A DNA stretch of 33,287 bases from CAZHZT01 sp964537285 (GCA_964537285.1 CAZHZT010000060.1:1-33287); one strand, 5' to 3'. Positions 1 to 8,667 are shown, counted from the first letter of the stretch. Translations and numbers: made by a program. The notes: generated by a model from the sequence alone, not told the origin.

Positions 1-61
1 TTGGATGGGGAGGAAAGGCTTTTGATTGGGGAGGCAGATAAAATTCTTAAATGTTCTTCGG

Positions 62-233
62 AGTTAAACTGTATAAACTATCGACACCCTTAGCCGGAAG
101 CATTTTTCGTTTGGAGATCGACCCTTTTTTGGGATTTTTCTTCGAAAAATCCCAAAAAAGGGTCGATCTCCAAACGAAAAATGCTTCTACAGCGGGCAAA
201 GATTATTTATATAGTCTATTTCCTTGAACTACT
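62..233. repeat. Dispersed palindromic repeat family 1, copy A (split by hairpin)
   Basis: The 3' part (182-233, TGCTTCTACAG then GGGCAAAGATTATTTATATAG) is nearly identical to 17146-17198, and the 5' part (72-100, with ATAAACTATC) resembles 17111-17140. In the second copy these two parts are the arms of one imperfect inverted repeat with a 5-nt loop. In this copy the tip of the hairpin is replaced by the longer, perfect 44-bp-arm palindrome. This suggests that one palindrome grew or was inserted at the apex of another. Confidence 0.7.
97..187. repeat. Perfect 44-bp inverted repeat with 3-nt loop
   Basis: The left arm at 97-140 starts GAAGCATTTTTCG. It is an exact reverse complement of the right arm at 144-187, with only TTC (141-143) between them. 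The transcript of either strand would fold into an uninterrupted 44-bp stem. It sits 355 bp upstream of the GH16 gene and is embedded in a dispersed repeat that recurs at 17088-17200. It could act as a terminator or as a mobile palindrome. The arms contain T-runs inside the stem but there is no classical T-tract after it. Confidence 0.9.
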
Positions 234-541
234 TTATTCTGGTTGCAGATAAAGGATACTTGTTTTTTTTAATCTTGGGGTGTATCGGTGCGACAATCCC
301 AGTATACACTGATGCAATTTTTTTCAGATATTTACATTTGTTAATCAAGAATACTCGTTTTGGAGAATAAAGGCACCTGCGGCCCGCCTCAAAAGAAAAT
401 ATTGCCGCGAAGCGACATGAATTCGGTTTAGGACTTCCAAAGCGAGGATTTCTGCTTGTCAATAGTATAATGAAATGTAAAAAAAAGGTGAACACATATC
501 TTTAAGATTAGACTTGTGGTGAAACTGTAACAAAACCCAAC

Positions 542-1357
542 ATGAAAAGCTTCAAGACAATAGCATTGATTCCTGTTCTTTCGTTGTTGCCTACACTATT
601 TCTTACAGCCCAAATGGAGCGTTTTACGCCAATAACGTGGCTAGGCGGAGCAGTGAATTGCAATGAAAACGATTACGAACTGATATTTTTTGATGATTTT
701 GACGGGGATCATCTCAATACAGATTACTGGATTACCTATTATCCGGGCTGTGAAAACGGAGATCAATGCCATTACTCCAGAACCCATAATCCGGTAGAAG
801 AACAAATTTATTTCGATGAGAATGTGGTAGTGAAAGATGGGATATTATATTTAGAATCATACTATAATCCAACACAATGGTTTGAAGAGGTGAGGGATTA
901 TACTTCAGGGATGATTCATTCAAGAGTAACATATACATACGGCAAGTTTGAAGCCCGTATAAAAATCCCATCAGTCGATGGATATTGGCCAGCCTACTGG
1001 CTCTGGGGTGGTGGCGTTGCGCCCAACATGTCTGAAGTTGATATTTTCGAATTTGGAACCGATGAGTTAAGGGATTTGCATACTAATATTCACGCTTGCT
1101 CCCCTTGTGATTGCATCACTTGTGGTATTGGCTGCAGAGATTGTGGAGGACCAAGCTCCTTTGCGCAGGAATATAGAGGAAGTAAACCTTTCTCAAATGA
1201 CTTTCACGTATACACTTGTGAGTGGGGTTCAAATTTTGTAAAATGGTTTGTCGATGGAAAACTAATTCGAAAAATAAATCGCTTTGTTTCGGTTAGTGAC
1301 AAGGAAATTAATTGCAATGACGCCCCCGGAGTCGGAACAATATTCCATGATACTTAA
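542..1357 (+). CDS. Secreted GH16 family glycosidase, N-terminal part (frameshifted)
   Basis: This is the N-terminal 271 residues of a family 16 glycoside hydrolase (laminarinase/agarase-like beta-glucanase fold). A signal peptide covers about residues 1-24. The catalytic ExDxxE signature is intact as E165-V-D-I-F-E170, in which the first Glu is the nucleophile and the last the acid/base in this family. Between the catalytic strand and the next strand lies an unusual cysteine-rich insert with six Cys at 186, 189, 191, 194, 198 and 201. The frame ends at a TAA before the last strands of the jelly-roll, and the missing strands are found in another frame at 1372-1761. The enzyme should be exported and act on extracellular beta-glucan or a similar polysaccharide; the substrate cannot be read from the sequence. 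In its present form the product is truncated and lacks its sorting tail. Confidence 0.82.
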   Translation: MKSFKTIALIPVLSLLPTLFLTAQMERFTPITWLGGAVNCNENDYELIFFDDFDGDHLNTDYWITYYPGCENGDQCHYSRTHNPVEEQIYFDENVVVKDGILYLESYYNPTQWFEEVRDYTSGMIHSRVTYTYGKFEARIKIPSVDGYWPAYWLWGGGVAPNMSEVDIFEFGTDELRDLHTNIHACSPCDCITCGIGCRDCGGPSSFAQEYRGSKPFSNDFHVYTCEWGSNFVKWFVDGKLIRKINRFVSVSDKEINCNDAPGVGTIFHDT

Positions 1358-1371
1358 TACCGGACCGACCG

Positions 1372-1761
1372 ATGCATATTATTATTAACTTAGCTGCCGG
1401 ATGTCCTTTTGTAGATGGAGTTCCCCCTATGAACGCATCTTATCCTGTAAAAATGTTGATTGATTACGTAAAAGTATATCAAAAGCCAGCAATGCATAAT
1501 AAATTCACATTGCCGAGGTTTGAGGTAAGGCCTAATTTCTCCAAAGACTTGGTGACCATCAGTATTGATACGGAAATCCCTCTGATGGATATTAAAGGAC
1601 TTTTTATTTATGATGTGTTTGGTAAAAAAACCTATGAAACATCGGTCATTGAATCCTATGAAACAGTCATAGAAATCAATAACTATAGCCCTGGCTTCCA
1701 TTTGGTCATTTTAAGCCTGAAAAATGGCAGAAGCTCTGTCAATAAATTTTTAAAATTTTGA
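1372..1761 (+). CDS. GH16 C-terminal strands plus T9SS type A sorting domain (frameshifted part)
   Basis: This frame is offset from the preceding one and opens at 1351, so the two overlap by only 7 nt. Its beginning (PMHIIINLAAG) and the segment ending in IDYVKVYQKP are the typical last strands of a GH16 domain. Residues from about 48 to 129 form a Por secretion system sorting domain, with the usual KGLFIYDVFGK and SPGFHLVIL-type elements, which would direct export and cell-surface attachment through type IX secretion. It is therefore the 3' half of the gene starting at 542 and not an independent gene, because it has no signal peptide of its own. Either the gene is broken by an indel between about 1342 and 1371 or there is a sequencing error there. 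The ATG used as start is arbitrary. Confidence 0.75.
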   Translation: MHIIINLAAGCPFVDGVPPMNASYPVKMLIDYVKVYQKPAMHNKFTLPRFEVRPNFSKDLVTISIDTEIPLMDIKGLFIYDVFGKKTYETSVIESYETVIEINNYSPGFHLVILSLKNGRSSVNKFLKF

Positions 1762-1771
1762 TAAGAACACT

Positions 1772-3271
1772 TTGGAAACATACTTTATTAGTTTAGCAAT
1801 TCTTTCTTCAAGTACTATATTTTTCTGGATGGCCTATAGGTCAGCCCAAAACTCCTCCAACACAAGGCAAGCAATGTTTTTTGTTTTAATGGCCGCTACT
1901 ATTTTAAGGGTTTACAGTTCCTCAGATCCTTTTTTACATGAATGGGATGAGCGGTACCACGCTCTAGTAGCCAAAAACTGCATGTCAGCTCCCTTGCAGC
2001 CAGCACTTTATGAGAATCCTGTTCTTCCATACAATTATCAAAATTGGGTAGCCAATCACATATGGTTACACAAACCACCGCTTCCGTTATGGATTATAGC
2101 CGCGAGCATGTCATTAGGAGGTGTAAACCTATGGGCATTAAGAACTCCCACTATTCTGTTCTCAATATTGAGTATTTGGTTAACCTTTTCAATTGGTAAA
2201 AAACTATTTGGAAAGAAAGTAGCTTTATTAGCCAGCTTTTTCCATGCTATTCATGGGCTACACATTGAAATGACAGGAGGCAGAGTAACCACCGATCATT
2301 ACGATGTTCTATTTGCTTTTTTCATTCAAGCAAGTATATATCTGGGTATTTTGTATGACGAAGAGAAGCGAGTTTATCTAGGCATCGGATCGATGTCCGC
2401 CTTGGGAGCAGCTTTATTGACCAAGTGGCTCCCCGCTTTGATCGTCCTTCCGGTATTGCTGTTTTTCTTTCAAAAAAACAAACATTCCTTTTCCTTTAAA
2501 TTCCTATGGAATTCATTGCCTTATTTGTTTATCCCCCTACTTATGGCTTTTTCCTGGCATTATTACATTCATACTTATTTTCCTAAAGAAGCAGCCTGGG
2601 AGTCCGCCTACAATTGGAAACATTTTACGGAAGGAGTTGAGGGCCACGGTCATCCATACTGGCATTACATAAAAGTTATCCGGCTTATTTTTGGAGAAGC
2701 TACTTTAGTTTCGTTGCCTTGGTTTTTATTTTATACCATAAAAAGAAAAACCGACTACACGATATGGGGCTTAAGTGTCTGGTTTTTTGTTCCGATAGTA
2801 GTTTTTTCACTTGCGGCGACCAAAATGCAAGGATATATTCTCTTTACTGCGCCAGCCGTGTTTATTATTAATGCTCTGTTTATAAGGTATCTGCTGATGA
2901 ATTTAAAAAGGTTTAAGTTTTCTTGGTCTATCTATATATTGATAGGGCTTTTATTCCTTTTACCTATAAGGTACAGCCTTGAAAGGCTCAAGCTATTTAA
3001 TTCAAAAGAACTTCCCCCGAGATGGCAAAAAGAAATTCTAATTAACAAAGCGTTTTTCAAAAGCCAAATCGACGAAAAGGCGATCATATTTAATACAGAA
3101 CGTTATATTGAATGGATGTTTCATACCAATGCCATTGCTTATCATTTTGAACCTACAGAAAGTCAACTGATAACGCTGAGTGAAGAAGGTTATCACTTTT
3201 TTATTGAAAAACCATATAGCCTATCACCTGATTTGATAAGAAAATACAAAATCCAAGAATTACAAAAATAA
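1772..3271 (+). CDS. ArnT/PMT-like integral membrane glycosyltransferase
   Basis: This is a polytopic membrane protein of 499 residues with about ten or more hydrophobic segments. It belongs to the GT-C superfamily (dolichyl-phosphate-mannose mannosyltransferase / ArnT, PMT_2 type). The first extracytoplasmic loop has the expected acidic pair in WDERYH (58-63), followed by HKPPLPLW (100-107), the ArnT-like signature. A soluble C-terminal tail follows the last membrane segment. Such enzymes move a sugar from a polyprenyl-phosphate donor to lipid A, a protein or another lipid on the outer face of the inner membrane; the acceptor here is unknown. The start is uncertain: a TTG 11 bp after the previous stop gives 499 residues, while the next ATG is 19 codons in and would cut the first membrane segment. 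The frame opens at 1754. Confidence 0.8.
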   Translation: METYFISLAILSSSTIFFWMAYRSAQNSSNTRQAMFFVLMAATILRVYSSSDPFLHEWDERYHALVAKNCMSAPLQPALYENPVLPYNYQNWVANHIWLHKPPLPLWIIAASMSLGGVNLWALRTPTILFSILSIWLTFSIGKKLFGKKVALLASFFHAIHGLHIEMTGGRVTTDHYDVLFAFFIQASIYLGILYDEEKRVYLGIGSMSALGAALLTKWLPALIVLPVLLFFFQKNKHSFSFKFLWNSLPYLFIPLLMAFSWHYYIHTYFPKEAAWESAYNWKHFTEGVEGHGHPYWHYIKVIRLIFGEATLVSLPWFLFYTIKRKTDYTIWGLSVWFFVPIVVFSLAATKMQGYILFTAPAVFIINALFIRYLLMNLKRFKFSWSIYILIGLLFLLPIRYSLERLKLFNSKELPPRWQKEILINKAFFKSQIDEKAIIFNTERYIEWMFHTNAIAYHFEPTESQLITLSEEGYHFFIEKPYSLSPDLIRKYKIQELQK

Positions 3272-3286
3272 GGATCTAATAAATGA

Positions 3287-3547
3287 TTAGTTACGTTCCC
3301 ATGCTTCTTTACGGATGTCCTCAATCCTGCGGGGATTACCAGACCAGATACCAAAAAAGGATTTCGAACCAATGCTTTTATCACCTTTTGTAATGACAGG
3401 CTTTTGGGAAACAAAAGATTGGTCAAAATCGTTATCGATCGATGTTTCTTATTCCACACCACTTAAGGAATGTTAGATGGCAGAAATCAAAGTAAGTTGT
3501 TCTGCTCGGGTGAATTTATGAACCTGCTCAAGCATATGTTTAAACAT
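3287..3547 (-). pseudogene. Decayed antitoxin-like gene with two in-frame stop codons
   Basis: Read from the ATG at 3547 on the minus strand, this frame gives MFKHMLEQVHKFTRAEQL, then LISAI, a TAA, HSLSGVE, a second TAA, and then an acidic stretch ending FGIWSGNPRRIEDIRKEAW and a normal stop. The beginning (LEQVxKFTxAEQLxLIxAI...SL) and the tail (SFFGIW...RxIEDIRxxAWxRN) look like the two ends of one small type II antitoxin of the kind found next to PIN or RelE-type toxins. All three parts are in one frame, so the gene appears killed by point nonsense mutations and not by an indel. No toxin gene lies next to it. The family assignment is from memory of sequence style and has not been searched. 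Confidence 0.6.
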
Positions 3548-3671
3548 TTAAACTCTGTACTCATTTAATATTGATTTGATTATTTTTTTGAAATCACAAC
3601 AACCGAAACAAACAAAAAAGTTCAATAATTTCGCCATTCAAAATCCCCTCCAACATAAGTTCACTCCTGGG

Positions 3672-5468
3672 TTAGCTGATCAAATATCCAAATGTACTCA
3701 AGCGATTTTTAAAGGCCGAAAACTTCTTTTTAGGAATAAGAATATGATAATCTTCCGCTTTCAAAATGAGTTTTTTAAGCTCTTTATCCTGAGCGATGAG
3801 CTTAATGAGCGCCTTATTGCTTTCAGGAATTTTGTAGAGCAGCATTTCATCAGGTGTATCGAAAGGCTCTATCTTTTGGAGCATTTCCTGGAAAAAGGCT
3901 TCCCAGTTAGGTGGAAAATCCAGGCCAATTGTTTCTTTGAAAAGAAGGATTTTATTTTCAAGATCTTTTTTGGTTCGGCAGTTTTTGAGGAAAAGCGAAT
4001 TATCAACTGTAAACCGATTTGGGCCGACCCGTTGTGTGTAAGGTTCTAGCAGGTAAGCAGCCCCTGAATCCTCCTCCCCTATGGTGATGGTAAGGGCATC
4101 CGGGGAAAGCGTGATGGACGTTTCCTGAGGCTTTTTCTTAATAGTGTAAGCTTTAATCTGGTCAGCTACATAAGCTCCCAGCTCAGTCAAACGGACGAAC
4201 TTGAGTTCATCATAAGCGGAATAACAAGTTCGGCCGACTTCCGTGCGATCGGGGCGATTGTAGGCTATCTCGCACAAACCAAAAGCTGCCAATAGAAAGA
4301 AGCTACCTTTTAAAAAGGGGACTGTAATGGCCTTATCATAAAGGCCGTAGTGAATGTATGTGTAATCGCGATATGGCAGGCTTTCGTCGAGCACATCATA
4401 GTGAAGTTTGTCTTGGGCTTGAAAAGATCTGATGGGGCGCAGAGGAATAATATTGAAGTGGGCGAAGTTAATAATTCGCTCGACGGAAACCCATTCATTC
4501 ACAGGCAATTGACGTATAATCTCGTAGATGGAAGACTCACAATCATAAAACTCCACATTATCAATCGTTCCCATTCCTTTTAAATCATTGAGCAATACTC
4601 CGGGGCTTGCAAACTCTTTGATGTAGTAATGATGAAAAAGGACTTTTTTGATGAAAGCGGCCACGTTATCACTCATGCTTTGCTTTTGAGGCAGCAGTGA
4701 AATAAGGCCTGCCAGAATCTGTGTACGCAAGGTTTTGAGTTTACGATCTTTTTCCCCGGGGAAAAACTCTTGCAGAGCCAGGGATTTTTTCATTTTAGTG
4801 AGGGTAGTAAACTTAGGCCGTTTTTTCATGGTTACGGCTATTTCTCCCTTTGAGTGGTAAATTAAAAGCCGGTTGAGCTCCGCAGCAATAATAGATTCGG
4901 CATTTTCATAAAGAAAGTCCGTTTCAGGTAATTCCTTTTGTGGCTTAAGCTCTGCACCCTCCGGTTTAGTATAGTAGTCTTTTAGAATTTTTCGAAGCTC
5001 AATAGGTAGATAGATGACCAGTTCGTTTTGCTCCCAGGAAGTATAATTGTGTTTAAAAAATTGGAATTCCGGTTTGACAAATACTCTGTAAGAATAAAAC
5101 CGCTTAGGGTCTGTCCGATATACTTCAATCCCCAGTTGATTTTCGATGGTGTCTTGATGTAAGGCCCCTTCAAAGGTCAGGATTTTAAAAAGGGTTTTCG
5201 TTTTTTGATCGATCTGTTCTTCAAAAAAGCTAAAAGATTCCTTCGAAAAGAAAAGGATGGAGCACAGGGAGGTAAGTTCAGTTTTGTTGAACGTTTTTTT
5301 GGAAAGGTTGACGTTCTTAACGCTGTTTGGAATGCCCCATTCTTTTAATTTATCCGGGTATTCTGTCCAAATTTTTATAGCGACCTTGCCGAAGGTGGCT
5401 GCTAATTCCTGCTTCGTATACTCGGAGAGGGCTCCGACGATTGCTGCAATTTTTTCTTTTGCCGTCAT
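3672..5468 (-). CDS. Large uncharacterised protein paired with SNF2 helicase
   Basis: This is a soluble-looking protein of 598 residues with no signal peptide and no clear membrane segment. I do not recognise a named family with certainty. The N-terminal 80 residues are helical and basic. The middle (about 200-420) is rich in aromatic and charged residues and resembles a tandem winged-helix region. The last 45 residues (after LIKLIAQDKELKKLILKAED) resemble the helicase-associated module found in XPB/Ssl2-like N-terminal domains, a weak visual similarity only. It starts 85 bp after the stop of the SNF2 helicase on the same strand, so the two are probably one operon and the protein may be its partner. 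The spacer has two short hairpins (GCCCC/GGGGC at 5519-5532 and TTAACTG/CAGTTAA at 5540-5557, the second overlapping the helicase stop codon). Confidence 0.7.
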   Translation of the reverse strand: MTAKEKIAAIVGALSEYTKQELAATFGKVAIKIWTEYPDKLKEWGIPNSVKNVNLSKKTFNKTELTSLCSILFFSKESFSFFEEQIDQKTKTLFKILTFEGALHQDTIENQLGIEVYRTDPKRFYSYRVFVKPEFQFFKHNYTSWEQNELVIYLPIELRKILKDYYTKPEGAELKPQKELPETDFLYENAESIIAAELNRLLIYHSKGEIAVTMKKRPKFTTLTKMKKSLALQEFFPGEKDRKLKTLRTQILAGLISLLPQKQSMSDNVAAFIKKVLFHHYYIKEFASPGVLLNDLKGMGTIDNVEFYDCESSIYEIIRQLPVNEWVSVERIINFAHFNIIPLRPIRSFQAQDKLHYDVLDESLPYRDYTYIHYGLYDKAITVPFLKGSFFLLAAFGLCEIAYNRPDRTEVGRTCYSAYDELKFVRLTELGAYVADQIKAYTIKKKPQETSITLSPDALTITIGEEDSGAAYLLEPYTQRVGPNRFTVDNSLFLKNCRTKKDLENKILLFKETIGLDFPPNWEAFFQEMLQKIEPFDTPDEMLLYKIPESNKALIKLIAQDKELKKLILKAEDYHILIPKKKFSAFKNRLSTFGYLIS

Positions 5469-5553
5469 TTAAATCATTCTTAAAACCCGGGGCTTTCGCG
5501 CCGAGGCTATTTTATATCGCCCCTGGCGGGGCTAATTCATTAACTGTAAACAG

Positions 5554-8346
5554 TTAAGCGTTTCCTGCTAATAATACGTTTATATCTTCTTCGCTCAATG
5601 ATTTTAGTGCAGTTGAATCAGAGGAAATGACATTATCAAACAATTCGCGCTTAAGTTCCTGGAGTTGAAGAATTTTTTCCTCGATGGTACCTTCAGCAAT
5701 GAGCTTGTAGGCCAATACTTTATTTTGCTGGCCGATTCGGTGCGCCCGGTCAATAGCCTGGTTTTCGGCTGCTTTGTTCCACCAGGGGTCATAGATGAAA
5801 ATGGTATCCGCTGCAGTAAGGTTTAAGCCAACGCCGCCCGTTTTGAGCGTCATGAGGAACACCTTACAATCCGGATCCGTTTGGAAGCGATTGACCAATG
5901 CCTGTCGATTTTGAGTAGCTCCGGTCATACTGACAAAATCAATGCCCAGCTCGTTTAATTCACTGCCAATACTTTCGATGGCTGCCAAAAAGTTGACAAA
6001 GATAAGGACTTTATGGCCATTCGCTACAGCATCAAGCAATTGCTCGGTGAGTAGTTCGCGTTTTGCCCCTTTTATACGCCCTTCCGTGATACCCTCCGGC
6101 ACTGTAGCGATTTGTCGAAGCTCATTCAGTGCCTGGAAGATAAAAAACTGAGCCGATTGCAGCCCTTTTCGGGAGATTTGATCCTTAACGGCCATTTGAT
6201 AGAATTCCCGCCTTTCGTGGTATAAGCGCTTTTGAGGGTCGCTCATTTCAACCAAAAGCACTTGCTCGATCTTGTCTGGCAGGTCGGCGAGTACATCTTT
6301 TTTCAAACGACGCAGTACAAATGGATAGATTTTTTTGCGCAATTGCATCGTCGCTTCTTTATTGCCGTTTTTCTGAATAGGTGTCAAAAAATCATCATTA
6401 AAGCGCTTGACCGAGCCGAACATGCTTGGATTCAGGAAACGGAACAAGGAATAAAGTTCTGCCAGGTTATTTTCGATAGGCGTGCCACTCAATGCAAGTC
6501 GATGATTGGCTTTGAGCAGCAATGCCGCTTTGGTAGTTTGGGCTTGCAGGTTTTTGATATTCTGAGATTCATCCAGGATGACGTAGTGGAAAGTTTCTTC
6601 TTTAAGTTTTTCTACTTCATTGCGCATGATAGCATAGGTCGTAAATACCAAATGCGCTTTTCGAACCTCCTCAATATCGCGATCGGTACCATAAAAAGTG
6701 TAGGTTTGCAATTGTGGAGCAAAGCGTTTTACCTCCCTCTCCCAATTGAACAACAAACTTTTGGGCATAACAACCAGACTAGGCAGCTCCTGTGCCGGAT
6801 AATCAGCAGCCATTAACGCAATGGTCTGTAGCGTTTTACCCAAGCCCATATCATCAGCAAGGCAGCCGCCCAACTTGTGTTGTTTGAGGTATTCCAGCCA
6901 ATGATAGCCTTGTACCTGGTATGGGCGTAGTGTTGCCTTTATTTCAGGAAGTTTTCCTTTCTCCTTTTGCAGTTTATTGAAGCCCTCAAAAACCGCACGC
7001 GATTTTTTAAAGACTTTCTCCTGGGCCACTTCTTCTATCAGTTCTTCGGCCAGTGGTAGGTCAAAAAAGGAAAGTTGTGCTTTTTTACTTCTGCTTTTCT
7101 TTTTAAATAATCGCTCCAGGCGTTTGACGTATTCTTCATTCAGGAGTGCATGGCTGCCGTCACTGAGTTTTACATAGCGTTGCTTATTGTATTGGGATAG
7201 CACATCGAAGAGGTTGATCTTTTCACCATCAAAATCCAGGGAAACGTCCCCTTCGAAGAAGTCTATATTATGGCCAAGTTGAAGGCTAAGCTTAGGAGAT
7301 TTGGTATTGATCTTGTAGGTTTTGAGTTTTTCAGCGCCAAAAACTGCAAATGTATTCAGGAGGTTCGGGATTTCATTGTAAATAAAATTTGCGGCCGTAT
7401 CCTCCGGAACAATAAATAAGTTTTCCTCTAGAAGGATCTCTTCCCGTTCTGCTTTTTTCTTTTTAGGTTGATGTTTTTTCAGAAGGGTCAGCACCTGGTT
7501 TATGATAGACTCCATCGGTTCCTGGCGAATAAGCTTGATGGCAATCGTTTTCTCCAAATCATTGATCTCTGCGAACCTGTAAAGATCGAAATCGGACAGG
7601 GCTTCTACATCCAGATCCGCCAACACCTGACCAGCGCGCAAATAAAGAGCATTGTTTTCATCAATTTTTTCAAAAATCAGGCACGGCTGCGCATCGATCT
7701 TTTCATTGGATTGAGTGATCCGGAAGTCTTCATATACCAAATCGACATTTTCCAAATTAGAATACAAGATGGAAAGGAACAGTGCAAGGTTTGAAGCGTT
7801 GATGGTTGTCTGAAAATTCATTAGGTTTTGGAAGCCCACTCCAAGTGGAGCAACTTCAATAATCTGATCCCCGGCAAGCACAAAAGATTCGGTTAAGGCC
7901 TTAAAATCACCAATCAATTCGTCATTATGAAGAAGCTGGACTTTCACATCAATTAGATCTTCGTCTGGCTTTAATAACATTCGCAGCTTTCCTTCCTCCT
8001 TAGCAAAATGGAGAAACAATTTATTTTCGTTGATCAAATTATCGCAATGCCTGAGCGATTCCATTAAAAATGGGTAATCCTGCAGATAGACATGATCTTG
8101 CGGTTTCTCCCAATCGATCACGAAGTCGTTCTTTTCATTAATGCCTTCCAGGGTCCGCAGTACGTTTCGCGTTGCTCCCGAGTAGTTCAGATAGCTGGTT
8201 TCGACCTGCTTGCCCTTGTGATCCGTGACGATAAGGTAAGCGCCAAAAGCATCGAAGCAGATCTGAAAAAAGATTTCTTTGAATGCTTTAGCGGGTACTC
8301 CACGAAACTCTTCTTTTTTAAAATGGTCGAAAAAGGATTGGGACAT
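5554..8346 (-). CDS. SNF2-family DEAD/DEAH-box helicase (Swi2/Snf2 ATPase)
   Basis: This is a 930-residue Snf2/Rad54-type ATPase that translocates along double-stranded DNA and remodels DNA-protein complexes. The first 450 residues form an uncharacterised N-terminal region. The motor follows: Walker A DDMGLGKT (498-505), the Walker B box DESQ (592-595, in place of the common DEAH/DEAQ), motif III SGTPIENN (620-627), and the second RecA lobe with TGGVGLNLTAAD (836-847) and the motif VI arginine finger QAIDRAHRIGQ (863-873). I choose the ATG at 8346 (MSQSFFDHFK). A start at 8451 is possible in frame, but it would translate 35 residues out of a dispersed inverted repeat. Transcription and remodelling (RapA-like), repair or phage defence are all possible roles. 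The neighbouring 598-residue gene is the only contextual clue. Confidence 0.93.
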   Translation of the reverse strand: MSQSFFDHFKKEEFRGVPAKAFKEIFFQICFDAFGAYLIVTDHKGKQVETSYLNYSGATRNVLRTLEGINEKNDFVIDWEKPQDHVYLQDYPFLMESLRHCDNLINENKLFLHFAKEEGKLRMLLKPDEDLIDVKVQLLHNDELIGDFKALTESFVLAGDQIIEVAPLGVGFQNLMNFQTTINASNLALFLSILYSNLENVDLVYEDFRITQSNEKIDAQPCLIFEKIDENNALYLRAGQVLADLDVEALSDFDLYRFAEINDLEKTIAIKLIRQEPMESIINQVLTLLKKHQPKKKKAEREEILLEENLFIVPEDTAANFIYNEIPNLLNTFAVFGAEKLKTYKINTKSPKLSLQLGHNIDFFEGDVSLDFDGEKINLFDVLSQYNKQRYVKLSDGSHALLNEEYVKRLERLFKKKSRSKKAQLSFFDLPLAEELIEEVAQEKVFKKSRAVFEGFNKLQKEKGKLPEIKATLRPYQVQGYHWLEYLKQHKLGGCLADDMGLGKTLQTIALMAADYPAQELPSLVVMPKSLLFNWEREVKRFAPQLQTYTFYGTDRDIEEVRKAHLVFTTYAIMRNEVEKLKEETFHYVILDESQNIKNLQAQTTKAALLLKANHRLALSGTPIENNLAELYSLFRFLNPSMFGSVKRFNDDFLTPIQKNGNKEATMQLRKKIYPFVLRRLKKDVLADLPDKIEQVLLVEMSDPQKRLYHERREFYQMAVKDQISRKGLQSAQFFIFQALNELRQIATVPEGITEGRIKGAKRELLTEQLLDAVANGHKVLIFVNFLAAIESIGSELNELGIDFVSMTGATQNRQALVNRFQTDPDCKVFLMTLKTGGVGLNLTAADTIFIYDPWWNKAAENQAIDRAHRIGQQNKVLAYKLIAEGTIEEKILQLQELKRELFDNVISSDSTALKSLSEEDINVLLAGNA

Positions 8347-8383
8347 GTTATTTATTGTTATCGAATTGATGTGATAATAAAAG

Positions 8384-8490
8384 CTCTTTGACATAAATTG
8401 TGGAAAATGGAACTTCAAAATGATAAGCCTTTCAGCCACAAGGGCATTCAAGGCTTATCATTTTGAAGTTCCACACAATTTGTCAAAGAA
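8384..8490. repeat. Inverted repeat with 23-bp perfect core (repeat family 2)
   Basis: The core arms TGGAACTTCAAAATGATAAG and on to 8430 (8408-8430) and 8451-8473 are exact reverse complements around a 20-nt loop. They continue outward imperfectly as CTCTTTGACATAAATTGTG (left) and CACAATTTGTCAAAGAA (right). The left arm recurs at 26569-26610 in front of rnfG, where AATTGTG, TGGAACTTCAAAATGA and the TTCTTTxACA motif are in the same order. Here it lies in the 5' leader of the SNF2 helicase gene. Confidence 0.85.
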
Positions 8491-8628
8491 CGATAATAAA
8501 TAATCCTAAAAATAAAAAACATCTGAAAAAATAAAAGGGTTTCCCCTTAGAATTACTTCTTTTTTTATTTAGCATTGCGCTATTTAAGAGAAACGAAAAG
8601 GTTCTAGTTGACTTCATTTAGAGCCAAC

Positions 8629-8667
8629 AAAAAACGGTATGCTGCTCCTGGCAACATACCGTTTTTT
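8629..8667 (-). terminator. Intrinsic terminator of the surface-fibre gene
   Basis: The arms AAAAAACGGTATG (8629-8641) and CATACCGTTTTTT (8655-8667) are exact complements around a 13-nt loop, with A/T runs at both edges. It lies just beyond the stop codon of the minus-strand gene at 8690, so it most likely ends that transcript. The symmetric T-runs would let it work in either direction. Confidence 0.75.

Larger units (their letters stand above)
1..541. other. Intergenic region with long hairpin, no confident gene
   Basis: This leader region holds the perfect hairpin at 97-187 and a dispersed repeat copy (62-233), described separately. The first 93 bases are open on the plus strand up to a TAG at 91-93 and could be the 3' end of a gene that starts outside the window, but the 30 residues match no family I recognise. 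A minus-strand reading frame at 229-495 has no recognisable motif and is not called. The last 50 bases before the GH16 gene are AT-rich and show no Shine-Dalgarno sequence, which is normal for Bacteroidota. Confidence 0.5.

Noticed and set aside
1..93. Plus-strand open frame ending at TAG 91-93 as the 3' end of a gene
   Set aside because: Only 30 residues are visible and they match no family. Other frames are equally possible.
229..495. 88-codon minus-strand frame upstream of the GH16 gene
   Set aside because: There is no motif, no neighbouring partner and biased composition. The spacer also contains repeats.
6232..6816. 194-codon frame opposite the SNF2 helicase motor domain
   Set aside because: It lies entirely antisense to conserved helicase motifs and has no features of its own.
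8347..8451. Upstream start of the SNF2 helicase at 8451
   Set aside because: The 35 extra residues would be encoded partly in the arm of an inverted repeat and look unlike the conserved start of the protein.
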